Shown: positions 27,348 to 35,413 of the stretch, in pieces
Numbering within the stretch: the stretch's first letter is position 1
Layout of the letters: every line of letters starts with the position of its first letter
NCBI RefSeq assembly: GCF_001648475.1
Contig: NZ_LXSQ01000021.1
Coordinates: 62,001-126,000, forward strand
Length of the DNA stretch: 64,000 bases
Reading direction: 5' to 3'
Origin: Eikenella halliae
Lineage (GTDB): Bacteria > Pseudomonadota > Gammaproteobacteria > Burkholderiales > Neisseriaceae
Notes under the pieces: model-generated
What the model was told of the DNA's origin: nothing
Seen by the model: the letters and a program-made list of their open reading frames with translations, nothing else
The model's database searches: none
Made by a program: the position numbers and the translations under genes

Positions 27348-28844
27348 TTATTCCTGTGTTTCGGCAAACCAATGTTCGCGGGCGGCCAAAATAACGGTTT
27401 TGGCTTCTTCTTCGCTCACGCCGGTGATTTCGATCAATTCGTCGGTGGAAAGCTCGGCCAGGCTGTCGCGGGTGGTGATGCCCGCTTGCGCCAAATCGCG
27501 CAGCATGTCTTGGTCGATGCCGTTGAGGGTTTTCAGCTCTTCTTCCACTTCGTCCAGTTTTTCTTCCGACATAATGGCTAGTGTGAGGATGGCGTCGCGG
27601 GCACGGTTGCGCAGGGTTTCCACGGTGGCTTCGTCGAAGCCGATTTCCACCAGTTCGGCAGCAGGCACATAAGCCACTTCTTCCAAAGCGGCGAAGCCTT
27701 CTTCAATCAGCAGGTCGGCAGTTTGTTCGTCCACATTCAGGTGTTGCATGAACAGGCTGCGGATTTGCGCATCTTCGGCTTCGTGGCGCTCTTCGGCTTC
27801 CTGTACGGTCATGATGTTGAGCTGCCAGCCGGTTAGGTCGGCGGCGAGGCGCACGTTTTGGCCGCCGCGGCCGATGGCAGGCGCGAGCTGGTCTTCGGCC
27901 ACGATAACGTCTACCGAATGGTTGTCTTCATCAATCAGAATGCGGCTGACTTCGGCGGGGGAGAGCGCGTTAATCACAAACTGGGCGGTTTCGGGCGACC
28001 ACAGCACCACGTCCACCCGCTCGCCGGCCAATTCGTTGGACACGGCATTCACGCGCGAACCGCGCACGCCGATGCAGGTGCCTTGCGGATCGATGCGCGC
28101 GTCATTGGATTTGACGGCGATTTTGGCGCGCTGGCCGGGGTCGCGGGCAGCTTCTTTGATTTCCAGCAGGCCGTCTTCGATTTCCGGCACTTCCTGTTCA
28201 AACAGTTTCACCAAAAATTCGCGCGAGGTGCGGCTGAGGATAACCTGTTTGCGGCCGCTGTTGCCTTGTTCGTCCACGCGCAGGAAGAGGGCGCGGATGC
28301 GGTCGCCGCTGCGGAAGTTTTCGCGCGGGATGCACTGGTCACGCGGAATCAGCGCGTCCAAACGGCCGATTTCCACGATGATGCCGTGGCGTTCAACACG
28401 TTTGACCGTGCCCATTACCACGTCTTCGCGGCGGGCGAGGAACTCTTGCAGAATCTGCTCGCGCTCGGCATCGCGGATGCGCTGCAAAATGATTTGCTTG
28501 GCAGTTTGCGCGGCTTGGCGGCCAAAGGCCACGTTTTCCAGCTCTTCTTCGTAATATTCGCCGATTTGCAGCGGAGAATCGGGGAATTCTTCTTGGATTT
28601 CCTCGATGGTTTTCTGCGTATCGGGGTAGGTGTAGTCTTCGTCGGCTACGATTAGCCAGCGGCGGAAGGTGTGGTATTCGCCGGTATCGCGGTCGATGCT
28701 TACGCGCACGTCCATGTGTTCGCGGTCGGCCTTTTTCTTGGCGGCCACCGACAGGGCGAACTCCAATGCTTCGAATACCACTTCGGATTCAACGTTTTTT
28801 TCGCTGGCCAGGGCTTCGGCCAGTTGCAACATTTCGCGGCTCAT
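27348..28844 (-). CDS. nusA: Transcription factor NusA
   Basis: At 498 residues it has the proteobacterial long form: N-terminal RNA-polymerase-binding domain (MSREMLQLAEALASEKNV), S1 domain (GTVKRVERHGIIVEIG), two KH domains (GSRVNAVSNELAGERVDVV and IGRGGQNVRLAADL), and two C-terminal acidic repeats including LAELSTDELIEITGVSEEEA. It controls pausing, termination and antitermination. It is between rimP and infB, the conserved order. NusA often feeds back on its own operon, which makes the leader hairpin before rimP of interest. Confidence 0.97.
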   Translation of the reverse strand: MSREMLQLAEALASEKNVESEVVFEALEFALSVAAKKKADREHMDVRVSIDRDTGEYHTFRRWLIVADEDYTYPDTQKTIEEIQEEFPDSPLQIGEYYEEELENVAFGRQAAQTAKQIILQRIRDAEREQILQEFLARREDVVMGTVKRVERHGIIVEIGRLDALIPRDQCIPRENFRSGDRIRALFLRVDEQGNSGRKQVILSRTSREFLVKLFEQEVPEIEDGLLEIKEAARDPGQRAKIAVKSNDARIDPQGTCIGVRGSRVNAVSNELAGERVDVVLWSPETAQFVINALSPAEVSRILIDEDNHSVDVIVAEDQLAPAIGRGGQNVRLAADLTGWQLNIMTVQEAEERHEAEDAQIRSLFMQHLNVDEQTADLLIEEGFAALEEVAYVPAAELVEIGFDEATVETLRNRARDAILTLAIMSEEKLDEVEEELKTLNGIDQDMLRDLAQAGITTRDSLAELSTDELIEITGVSEEEAKTVILAAREHWFAETQE

Positions 28845-28880
28845 GGGAATGAACTCTCCATTAATTAATAAATAGGCAAA

Positions 28881-29306
28881 TTAGAATTCGGGCTTCAGGC
28901 GCGCCCGGTCGATATTGGATAATTCGATGGCGGCGGTTTTGCCGTCGAAGGCAATGGTCAGCACATCGTTTTCAAAGGTTTCGATGCGGCCGATGAAGTT
29001 TTTCTGCCCCTCAATCGGCAGGCGGGTTTTCAGCTTGACGAGGCTACCTGAAAAACGGATGAAGTCGGCTGCTTTTTTCAGCGGGCGGTCGAGGCCGGGG
29101 CTGGAGATTTCCAGCCGTTTGTAGTCCACGTCTTCCACCATGAAGAGGCGGCTCAAATGGTTGCTGACAGTGGCGCAGTCTTCCACGGTAATGCCTTCGG
29201 GCTTGTCGATAAACACGCGCAAATCGCCTTGCGCGGTGAGCTCGAAATCCACCAGTTCGTAGCCCAGGCCGGGCAGGGTTTTTTCTAAAACGGCTTGAAT
29301 ATCCAT
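28881..29306 (-). CDS. rimP: Ribosome maturation factor RimP
   Basis: The 141-residue protein fits Rim[22 protein letters not shown], then [15 protein letters not shown], and the hallmark [21 protein letters not shown]. The C-terminal SH3-like barrel contains [15 protein letters not shown]. RimP is needed for 30S assembly. It is the first gene of rimP-nusA-infB, with AGGG as ribosome-binding site. A DUS at 29041 is translated in frame as FSGSL, so the uptake word is tolerated within a conserved protein. Confidence 0.95.
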   Translation of the reverse strand: MDIQAVLEKTLPGLGYELVDFELTAQGDLRVFIDKPEGITVEDCATVSNHLSRLFMVEDVDYKRLEISSPGLDRPLKKAADFIRFSGSLVKLKTRLPIEGQKNFIGRIETFENDVLTIAFDGKTAAIELSNIDRARLKPEF

Positions 29307-29320
29307 GATTCCCTAGTTGG

Positions 29321-29350
29321 AAAAACAAAAAAATGGCCTCGGGGCCATTT
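29321..29350 (-). terminator. Attenuator-like intrinsic terminator in the rimP leader
   Basis: On the minus strand a perfect eight-base-pair stem AAATGGCC/GGCCATTT with a four-base loop is followed by TTTTTTTGTTTTT. It ends 14 bases before the rimP start, after the promoter, so the operon must be transcribed through it. Confidence 0.75.
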
Positions 29351-29385
29351 CTCATTTATCTCGTAAATAACTGAAAAACGGCGCG

Positions 29386-29414
29386 ATTCTAAACCATATT
29401 CGGCAGTTTTGCAA
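29386..29414 (-). promoter_or_regulatory. Sigma-70 promoter of rimP-nusA-infB
   Basis: On the minus strand TTGCAA (29414-29409), a 17-base spacer and TAGAAT (29391-29386) match the consensus at nine of twelve positions or better. The transcript would start near 29379, about 30 bases before the leader hairpin. Confidence 0.75.
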
Positions 29415-29593
29415 ATGTGCTTTGTGCCGGGGCGGCTGGCAGCGGGCAGGTTGTGAGAATCGCGCAACAATGCAGGATGGGAGCGAAGGGGGGATTGTGA
29501 TTTTAAGCTGCTTTGAGGTTGATGTTTGGGTTCGGTAATTCGGAAACTTCGTTTTTATTTTAGATTGCAGCGGATGTTTTCAGGTAGCCTGCA

Positions 29594-30040
29594 TCACCAC
29601 GCAATGTAAAACATCGCTTTAGCTAGAAACACAATCAGCAGCATCTGCACCAGCACGGCGCGATGGATGTATTTGGAGAAGGCCACGGTCATGGTGTGGC
29701 GGCGCATACGGGTAACGGCGGCCAGGAAGTGGCAGAGGATGCTGAAAGCCAGCAGCAGCTTGATGGAGAGCTGGATAAAGAAAGAATTGGCAAACGGATT
29801 GTGGAGAATTTGCAGGTAGCGGTGCATCATCACCAGGCCGGAGGCAAACAGCAGCCCGACCACCCAAGGCATCACTTTCACCGCCCGTGCGGAAAGCGCC
29901 CGTTCCGTTTCGCGCCGCGCCTCGCGGCTGACTTTTTTGGTGTGCAGTACCGATAAAACCAGCGATTCGAACAGCACCCCGCCCACGAAGGTGATGGCGC
30001 AGAATAAGTGAATGATGTGCGCAGCGGAATAAACAGACAT
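29594..30040 (-). CDS. CopD-like integral membrane protein
   Basis: A 148-residue protein with four hydrophobic helices and conserved-looking histidines: HIIHLFCAITFVGGVLFE in helix 1, MPWVVGLLFASGLVMMHRY in helix 2, and CHFLAAVTRMRRH and YIHRAV later. The His pattern recalls CopD/HupE-like or heme-binding membrane proteins, but the assignment is loose. A DUS at 29579-29590 lies just past the stop. Confidence 0.65.
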   Translation of the reverse strand: MSVYSAAHIIHLFCAITFVGGVLFESLVLSVLHTKKVSREARRETERALSARAVKVMPWVVGLLFASGLVMMHRYLQILHNPFANSFFIQLSIKLLLAFSILCHFLAAVTRMRRHTMTVAFSKYIHRAVLVQMLLIVFLAKAMFYIAW

Positions 30041-30147
30041 TTACCTGCCTTTTGATGCAATCACAGAAAAATGCGATACTCTCATAGGCAGGTAGGGCGG
30101 TCAAATCCGCCGTGCCTCTCTAGATACTGACAGAAAGGGTATATATC

Positions 30148-30354
30148 ATGAAAAAATCTACTGTTACTTCTATTTTCACGGTTATGCTGCTTGCCGCCTC
30201 CCTGAGCGCCTGTAGCGGTATGACCACCAGACAGCGCAATATTGCTGTGGGTGCCGCGGTGGGCGGCGTGGCCGGTAGCGTGATTGGCGGTGACACCGGC
30301 TCGACCTTGGGCGGCGCTGCCCTGGGTGGTCTAGTAGGCAGCCAGATTCAGTAA
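30148..30354 (+). CDS. Small glycine-zipper lipoprotein (OsmB-like)
   Basis: 68 residues with a lipoprotein signal (lipobox LSAC, Cys22), TTRQRNIAVGAAVGGVAG, and a glycine-zipper stretch of repeated GxxxG (GAAVGGVAGSVIGGDTGSTLGG) typical of OsmB/SlyB-like small outer-membrane lipoproteins. It has a good intrinsic terminator. AAAGGG before the ATG is the probable ribosome-binding site. Confidence 0.85.
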   Translation: MKKSTVTSIFTVMLLAASLSACSGMTTRQRNIAVGAAVGGVAGSVIGGDTGSTLGGAALGGLVGSQIQ

Positions 30355-30376
30355 GTTTCAAACCCTTGTTCATGAT

Positions 30377-30408
30377 GCGGGCGGAAGTGTGAAAATACTT
30401 CCGCCCGC
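30377..30408 (+). terminator. Intrinsic terminator of the glycine-zipper gene
   Basis: A 12-base-pair stem GCGGGCGGAAGT/ACTTCCGCCCGC with an eight-base loop, followed by AGTTGTTTT. Confidence 0.85.
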
Positions 30409-30482
30409 AGTTGTTTTGATGGAGTGGATTAAAAATCAAGCATGCCACGGCGTTGATTCGCCTTGCCATTATTAAGTAATGT

Positions 30483-30843
30483 GTATCGCAGCCGGCCGGT
30501 AAGCCGGGTTCTGTCGTTGGACAGTCATTCCTCTAGGCCGATTGTTGCCAAGCGGCTCAAGCAACCTACCCGAATGCTCGGCGAGCAGCGTCGTTGCATT
30601 CTGTTTGGTCTTGCTGCGGATGGGGTTTGGCCTGCTACGGACTGTTACCAGCCGCACGGTGCGCTCTTACCGCACCATTTCACCCTTACCTGTGCCGCGT
30701 TGCCGCGGCCATCGGCGGTTATGCTTTCTGTTCCACTTTCCGTCGCCTCGCGGCGCCCGGCCGTTAGCCGGCATCCTGCTCTGTGCAGCCCGGACTTTCC
30801 TCCCCGCCCAAAGGCGCGGCGACTGTCTGGCCTGCTGCGATAC
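30483..30843 (-). ncRNA. rnpB: RNase P RNA (M1, class A)
   Basis: Read on the minus strand, it holds the conserved blocks of bacterial RNase P RNA: CCAGACAGTCGCCGC near the 5' end, GGAGGAAAGTCCGGGCT (P4/J3-4 region), AAGGGTGAAA and GCGGTAAGAG, and ACGACAGAACCCGGCTTA near the 3' end. The ends GTATCGCAGC and GCTGCGATAC pair perfectly and set the limits; a TATAAT -10 lies eight bases upstream of the 5' end. It is the ribozyme that cuts tRNA 5' leaders. No protein gene was read through it. Confidence 0.96.
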
Positions 30844-30850
30844 GGGCGGG

Positions 30851-30856
30851 ATTATA
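30851..30856 (-). promoter_or_regulatory. -10 element of rnpB
   Basis: A perfect TATAAT on the minus strand, correctly placed for the folded 5' end. The -35 position falls on a DUS (30873-30884) and shows no TTGACA. Confidence 0.7.
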
Positions 30857-30872
30857 ACGGATTGGGTGGGAA

Positions 30873-30911
30873 AGGCTACCTGAAAAGTGAAAATCCGTTT
30901 TCAGGTAGCCT
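30873..30911. repeat. Inverted DUS pair upstream of rnpB
   Basis: AGGCTACCTGAA at 30873 and TTCAGGTAGCCT at 30900, with TTTATATA after. It overlaps the expected -35 region of rnpB. The following 180 bases to 31093 show no convincing gene. Confidence 0.75.
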
Positions 30912-31093
30912 TTATATATGGCAACGGCGGGTAGGGTGGCGTCAACACAACGCTGTTGATTCCCACACATAAACAAGCCGCCGTCGGCACAATTTGGCAA
31001 ACAACAAGCCGCAAATTTTTGGCAGAACAATCGGATTTTAATTCCAATCGATTTTGGCCTTTGGCAGATTGCCACGAATGCCAACCGCAGGGC

Positions 31094-31366
31094 CTACCAA
31101 TCGGAGCGGTAAAGATGGGCATCGCAATGATTGCAGATAAACATCCTGCATTGGTCATTCTGGTTGCGGATACCCCAATTCTTAATACTCTTCGAGCCGC
31201 ACACCCGGCATTTGATGCCCGTATCGGTTTTGCATTCGGGGTGGGACTGCAAATATTGCGGCAGGGTCGGGAGCGAACGTTTTGCCTTCCTGACCGGATA
31301 AGTATAGGCGTACCAAAATACGGCGACGGCGATAATGAAAGGGAAGAACTGCATGATATATGTCAT
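31094..31366 (-). CDS. Small membrane protein with zinc-ribbon tail
   Basis: Start set at 31366 (MTYIMQFFPFIIAVAVFWYA), giving 90 residues; the longer frame includes sequence without a hydrophobic start. One N-terminal membrane helix is followed by a basic linker and two cysteine pairs, CRVC and CNHC, which look like a zinc ribbon, in the cytoplasm if the positive-inside rule holds (YPVRKAKR after the helix). Family and function unknown. Confidence 0.65.
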   Translation of the reverse strand: MTYIMQFFPFIIAVAVFWYAYTYPVRKAKRSLPTLPQYLQSHPECKTDTGIKCRVCGSKSIKNWGIRNQNDQCRMFICNHCDAHLYRSDW

Positions 31367-31506
31367 TATTATTATCCTGTCCTTAATGGCTGGTTGGAAA
31401 TCCGCTGCGTCTCTGGGTTTGCCCGCAATTGCTTTTCCGGGTGTTTTAAAAAACAAGTTGCTGCGGGGCTAGAGTTTTCAGGTAGCCCCTGTTTGCAGCA
31501 ATCGCT

Positions 31507-32865
31507 TTATTCCATGCCCTCAAACCCTGTTACTTCCAGCCCGAAGCCGGTGAGGCCGGTGAGGGAGGAGGGCTGGCCGAGCACGCGCATTTTTTTCACG
31601 CGGAGGTTGGCGAGGATTTGCGCGCCGATGCCGTAGGTTTTGCTGTCCCACTGGCGGGTTTGGCTTTGGCCTTTGGGCAGGGTGCGGTCGAGTAGGGCGG
31701 CGCCGTCTTCGGTGCGGTGCAGCAGGATGGCGACGCCGTGTTCGGCGGCTTGGATGCGCTCGAGGGCTTGCGGCAGCGGCCAGGAGTGGCGGGGGTTGGT
31801 TTGCAGGAAATCCATGGCGCTGAAGGGCTCGTGTACGCGTACGAGGGTTTCGGTGTCGGGCTGCGGGCTGCCTTTCACCAGGGCGAGGTGGGTTTCGCCG
31901 GAGAGTTTGTCTACATAAACGTGCTGGCGGAAATCTCCCCAGGGGGTGCGGACGGGGCTGCTGCCCATTTCTTCGAGCAGGGTTTCGGTGCGGCTGCGGT
32001 ATTCGATGAGGTCGGTGATGGTGCCGATTTTGAGGCCGTGCTGCCGGGCGAATTCGGTGAGCTCGGGCATGCGCGCCATGGTGCCGTCGTCGTTGATGAT
32101 TTCGCAGATAACGGCGGCGGGGATGAGACCGCACATTTGGGCTAAATCGACGCCGGCTTCGGTGTGGCCGGCGCGCACCAGCACGCCGCCTTTTTGGGCG
32201 CGCAGGGGGAAGATGTGGCCGGGCTGGACGATGTCTTCCGGCCGGGCGGCGGGAGAAACGGCGGTTTGGATGGTGAGCGCGCGGTCGGCGGCGGAAATGC
32301 CGGTGGAAATGCCGTGGGCGGCTTCGATGGATACGGTGAAGTTGGTGCCGTATTGCGCGCCGTTGTGCTGGGTCATGAGGGGGAGTTTGAGTTTGTCCAC
32401 CAGCTCTTCGGCCATGGGCAGGCACACGAGGCCGCGGGCGTGTTTGATCATGAAGTTGATGGCTTCGGGGGTAACGAATTGGGCGGCCATGAGCAGGTCG
32501 CCTTCGTTTTCGCGGTCTTCGGCATCGGTGATGATGACCATTTTGCCGGCTTTGAGGTCGGCTAGGATTTCGGGGATGGTGGCAATGGGGGTGGGCATGT
32601 GGCGGGTATTCCTATAAGTGGGTTGGGGGGCGGATGCGGGTGAACGGTGGTCGGTGTCGAGCCACAGCGCGGGCATACCGGCGCTGTGTTCGATTTTGCG
32701 GGCTTTGCGCTCGCCGAATGGCTTGTTTTTCAGCAGGGCGGAGAGTTCGCCCTGGTTGATGCCGGTGGCGGAGACGAAATCAATCTGCCGGCCTTGGTGC
32801 AGGCGGTCGATCCATTCGCGCAGGTTGCGGCGGCGCAGTTCGGTAATATTGATAGGGCTGGGCAT
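31507..32865 (-). CDS. ribB: 3,4-dihydroxy-2-butanone-4-phosphate synthase with degenerate RibA half and N-terminal HTH
   Basis: The DHBP synthase domain (about residues 95-290) has TDAEDRENEGDLLMAAQ, HGISTGISAADRA and GHTEAGVDLA, all expected for RibB. The C-terminal GTP cyclohydrolase II-like half keeps the fold (YGIGAQILANL) but lacks the zinc cysteines; the usual VRVHSEC is VRVHEPF. So it makes the four-carbon unit for riboflavin and probably not the RibA step (a RibBX-like hybrid). Unusually the frame starts 89 codons upstream with a helix-turn-helix (TELRRRNLREWIDRL, TGINQGELSALLKNKPFGER). M90 at 32598 has an AGGA upstream and is an alternative start. Confidence 0.9.
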   Translation of the reverse strand: MPSPINITELRRRNLREWIDRLHQGRQIDFVSATGINQGELSALLKNKPFGERKARKIEHSAGMPALWLDTDHRSPASAPQPTYRNTRHMPTPIATIPEILADLKAGKMVIITDAEDRENEGDLLMAAQFVTPEAINFMIKHARGLVCLPMAEELVDKLKLPLMTQHNGAQYGTNFTVSIEAAHGISTGISAADRALTIQTAVSPAARPEDIVQPGHIFPLRAQKGGVLVRAGHTEAGVDLAQMCGLIPAAVICEIINDDGTMARMPELTEFARQHGLKIGTITDLIEYRSRTETLLEEMGSSPVRTPWGDFRQHVYVDKLSGETHLALVKGSPQPDTETLVRVHEPFSAMDFLQTNPRHSWPLPQALERIQAAEHGVAILLHRTEDGAALLDRTLPKGQSQTRQWDSKTYGIGAQILANLRVKKMRVLGQPSSLTGLTGFGLEVTGFEGME

Positions 32866-32880
32866 GGGCTACCTGAAAAT

Positions 32881-33267
32881 TTAAGCGGGCGAATGCAGGC
32901 CGATGCGGTTGCCTTCGCTGTCTTCGATAAAGGCGGCAAAACCGTTGGCGATGGGGAATTTGGCGGTGAGTATTTTGCCGCCGGCCGCTTCGGCGGCGCG
33001 GGCGGTTTCGGCGCAGTCGGCACAGTTGAAAAACACGGTGATGCCGCCGTAGCCGGCGGGTTGCGCGGCGGGGTCGTGCCAGAGCATGCCGCCGATGCCG
33101 TATTGCTCCCAGGCGGGGGCGAACAGATACATTGGGCGTTGCGGGTCTTTGCCGGGCACTTCTTGCAGGGGCAGGCCGAACACGGTTTCGTAGAAGCGGG
33201 CGGCACGTGCCAAGTCTTGCACATTGAGGGCAAACCAGCTTACGGGGTTTTGCGGGGTGTTGTTCAT
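32881..33267 (-). CDS. VOC-superfamily (glyoxalase-like) protein
   Basis: 128 residues with the beta-alpha-beta-beta-beta repeats of the VOC fold: WFALNVQDLARAARFYETVFGL at the start, GITVFFNCADCAETARAAEAAGG in the middle and FAAFIEDSEGNRIGLHS at the end, a typical VOC close with a metal-binding Glu. VOC proteins include glyoxalase I, dioxygenases and resistance proteins; the substrate cannot be told. It lies just upstream of ribB with a DUS-like word in the 15-base gap. Confidence 0.85.
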   Translation of the reverse strand: MNNTPQNPVSWFALNVQDLARAARFYETVFGLPLQEVPGKDPQRPMYLFAPAWEQYGIGGMLWHDPAAQPAGYGGITVFFNCADCAETARAAEAAGGKILTAKFPIANGFAAFIEDSEGNRIGLHSPA

Positions 33268-33379
33268 TAGCGATTCCTAGTGGTGTGGGTAGTAAACTTG
33301 GGCGACTATACGGCGCTTGGTTGGAAAAGTAAAGTTCGGCTGGAGATGACGAAAAATTACTTTTAAGCAATATCCGGTT

Positions 33380-33416
33380 TTCAGGTAGCCCTGCCGGCAG
33401 CCGAAGGCTACCTGAA
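33380..33416. repeat. Inverted DUS pair before the FAD dehydrogenase
   Basis: TTCAGGTAGCCC at 33380-33391 and AGGCTACCTGAA at 33405-33416; a third DUS at 33456-33467 lies directly before the ATG at 33471. Confidence 0.7.
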
Positions 33417-33470
33417 AACCCCGTCTTGCCGCTACAATACCGTCCATTCCAATCTTTCAGGTAGCCTCAA

Positions 33471-34856
33471 ATGAACCCTGCCCATATTCCGCAAGCCCTT
33501 CGCGCCTTGCTTGGCGAACGCGAAATCATTGCCGACCCCGCCCCGCTGCTCGCTGACCGGCGCGGCCGCTACATTGGCCAGGCGGCAGCCGCCGTGATGC
33601 CCGACAGCGTGGAAAATGTACAGAAGCTGGTGCGCTGGTGTGCCGAACACCGCGTGCCGATTACCCCGCAGGGCGGCAACACCGGCCTCTGCGGCGCGGC
33701 TGTGCCAAACGGCGGCATTTTGCTCAACCTCTCGCGGCTCAACCGCATCCGCAGCCTCAGCCTGGCCGACAACGCCATCACCGTGGAAGCGGGCGCGATT
33801 CTGCAAAACGTGCAGGAAGCCGCTGTCCAAGCCGGGCGGTTGTTTCCGCTCAGCCTCGCCAGCGAAGGCTCCTGCCAAATCGGCGGCAACATCGCCTGCA
33901 ACGCCGGCGGGCTGAACGTGGTGCGCTACGGCACCACGCGCGATTTGGTGCTCGGGCTGGAAGTGGTGCTGCCCGACGGCAGCTTGCTCTCCCATCTCGC
34001 CCCGCTGCACAAAAACACCACCGGCTACGACATCCGCCAGCTCTTCATTGGCAGCGAAGGCACGCTCGGCATCATCACCGCCGCCACGCTCAAGCTCTTC
34101 TCCCCGCCGCAAACCACCGCCACCGCCTGGGTCGGCCTAAACAGCATTGAAGACGCCGTGCGCCTGCTTACCCGCATCCAAGGCCGTTTCGCCGAGCGGC
34201 TGTGCAGCTTCGAGCTGGTGAGCCGCCCCGCGCTTGCCCTCTCCGCCGCCTACAGCCGCCTCAGCCCGCCGATTGATGCCGAGTGGCACATCTTGCTCGA
34301 ATTGAACGACAGCCTGCCGCGCCCCGAATTGGCCGACGATTTGGCCGGATTCTTGTTTGAACACGGCTGGGAAAACGCCGTGCTGGCGCAGTCGGAGGGC
34401 GAACGCGCCGAACTGTGGCGGCTGCGCGAAGACATCTCCGCCGCGCAAAAAGCGCTCGGTGTCAGCATCAAACACGACATCGCCGTGCCCATCGAGCGCG
34501 TGGCCGAACTGGTGGCCAACGCCTCCGCCGCGCTCAAGCAGGCCTATGAAGGCATCGAAATCATCGTATTCGGCCACCTCGGCGACGGCAGCCTGCATTT
34601 CAACACCTTCCTGCCGCACATCCGCAGCAACCAAGCCTACGAATACGAAGACGGCATCAACCGCATCGTCTATCAACACACCCTGGCCTGCCAGGGCACG
34701 ATTGCCGCCGAACACGGCATCGGCCAAGTGAAAAACCACTGGCTGCCCAGCGTGCGCAGCCCCGTGGAAATCGAGTTGATGCGTGCCATTAAGAAACAGC
34801 TCGACCCGTATAACCTGTTCAATCCCGGCAAACTGTTCCCGCCGGAGGCTACCTGA
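33471..34856 (+). CDS. FAD-linked 2-hydroxyacid dehydrogenase (GlcD/D2HGDH type)
   Basis: A 461-residue protein with a PCMH-type FAD domain (PITPQGGNTGLCGAAVP, SLASEGSCQIGGNIACNAGG, LFIGSEGTLGIITAATLKL) and the C-terminal GlcD cap with FGHLGDGSLHFN and AAEHGIG, the metal- and substrate-binding motifs of D-lactate and D-2-hydroxyglutarate dehydrogenases. It oxidises a 2-hydroxyacid; the exact substrate is uncertain. The ATG has no ribosome-binding site other than the AGGT within a DUS nine bases upstream, and the end PEAT plus TGA stop is another DUS (34846-34857). Confidence 0.9.
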   Translation: MNPAHIPQALRALLGEREIIADPAPLLADRRGRYIGQAAAAVMPDSVENVQKLVRWCAEHRVPITPQGGNTGLCGAAVPNGGILLNLSRLNRIRSLSLADNAITVEAGAILQNVQEAAVQAGRLFPLSLASEGSCQIGGNIACNAGGLNVVRYGTTRDLVLGLEVVLPDGSLLSHLAPLHKNTTGYDIRQLFIGSEGTLGIITAATLKLFSPPQTTATAWVGLNSIEDAVRLLTRIQGRFAERLCSFELVSRPALALSAAYSRLSPPIDAEWHILLELNDSLPRPELADDLAGFLFEHGWENAVLAQSEGERAELWRLREDISAAQKALGVSIKHDIAVPIERVAELVANASAALKQAYEGIEIIVFGHLGDGSLHFNTFLPHIRSNQAYEYEDGINRIVYQHTLACQGTIAAEHGIGQVKNHWLPSVRSPVEIELMRAIKKQLDPYNLFNPGKLFPPEAT

Positions 34857-34950
34857 AAACTGCCGCAAGCCATATCGTTTACAAACAATCCGGTAGCCGC
34901 CCAAAAGGCTACCTGAAAACCACTAACTAGCAACACAAGGAAGCCCGATC

Positions 34951-35226
34951 ATGAACCAAGCCTTCAAAATCCGCTGCCCGCTGCCGCATTGCACCGGCTG
35001 GGTAACCCAACTCGACCCTGAAGACGGCTCGCTGTTTATGTGCGACGACTGCGGCCAAGTGTGGGAAACCAAAGCCGAGCTCGATGCCGCGATTGCCGCC
35101 ATCATCGAGCGCTTCCCCTACCGCGCCGCCGTATACCGCCAAACCGCCGAAGGCTTCGCCGCCGTGCCCGAAGCCGAAGAACCGGCGGATTACGAAAAAC
35201 AGGTCAACCAAGAGCCGTGGGCTTGA
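34951..35226 (+). CDS. Small zinc-ribbon-like protein
   Basis: 91 residues with cysteine pairs C9/C14 (RCPLPHC) and C31/C34 (CDDC) that look like a zinc ribbon, followed by a helical and acidic tail. ACACAAGGAAG before the ATG provides a ribosome-binding site. I do not recognise the family. It follows the FAD dehydrogenase at 94 bases and may be cotranscribed. Confidence 0.7.
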   Translation: MNQAFKIRCPLPHCTGWVTQLDPEDGSLFMCDDCGQVWETKAELDAAIAAIIERFPYRAAVYRQTAEGFAAVPEAEEPADYEKQVNQEPWA

Positions 35227-35262
35227 AGCGGCACGTTTCCCGTTGCCGTTTGAATACAGAAA

Positions 35263-35369
35263 AGGCTACCTGAAAGCGTGAGCTTCAACGCAGTTAAAAC
35301 GAACGAAGCGAGTTTCGCTGAAACGCAGCGCCGCGAAGTTTCCATCCAGCCGGGAATTTCAGGTAGCCT
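35263..35369. repeat. DUS-bounded repeat, copy A
   Basis: A DUS at 35263 is followed at once by GCGTGAGCTTCAACGCAGTT and CGAACGAAGCGAGTTTC, and an inverted DUS closes it at 35358. The same inner sequence recurs at 46360, 47712 and 50146. Confidence 0.75.
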
Positions 35370-35413
35370 TCCGCCCGCAGCGGCATCCATCTTCTGCCTG
35401 TGGAGTAGCAGCT

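Noticed and set aside
29353..29593. A tRNA before rimP, as metY in E. coli
   Set aside because: Neither strand shows a T-loop GGTTCGAATCC-type block or cloverleaf pairing; only a promoter was found.
30901..31158. Minus-strand open frame of 85 codons ending in a DUS-encoded KAT
   Set aside because: No ribosome-binding site, no recognisable domain, and it overlaps the better-supported zinc-ribbon membrane gene in another frame.
31507..32300. Active GTP cyclohydrolase II in the RibB C-terminal half
   Set aside because: The zinc-binding cysteines and the VRVHSEC block are missing, so a bifunctional RibBA label is not supported.
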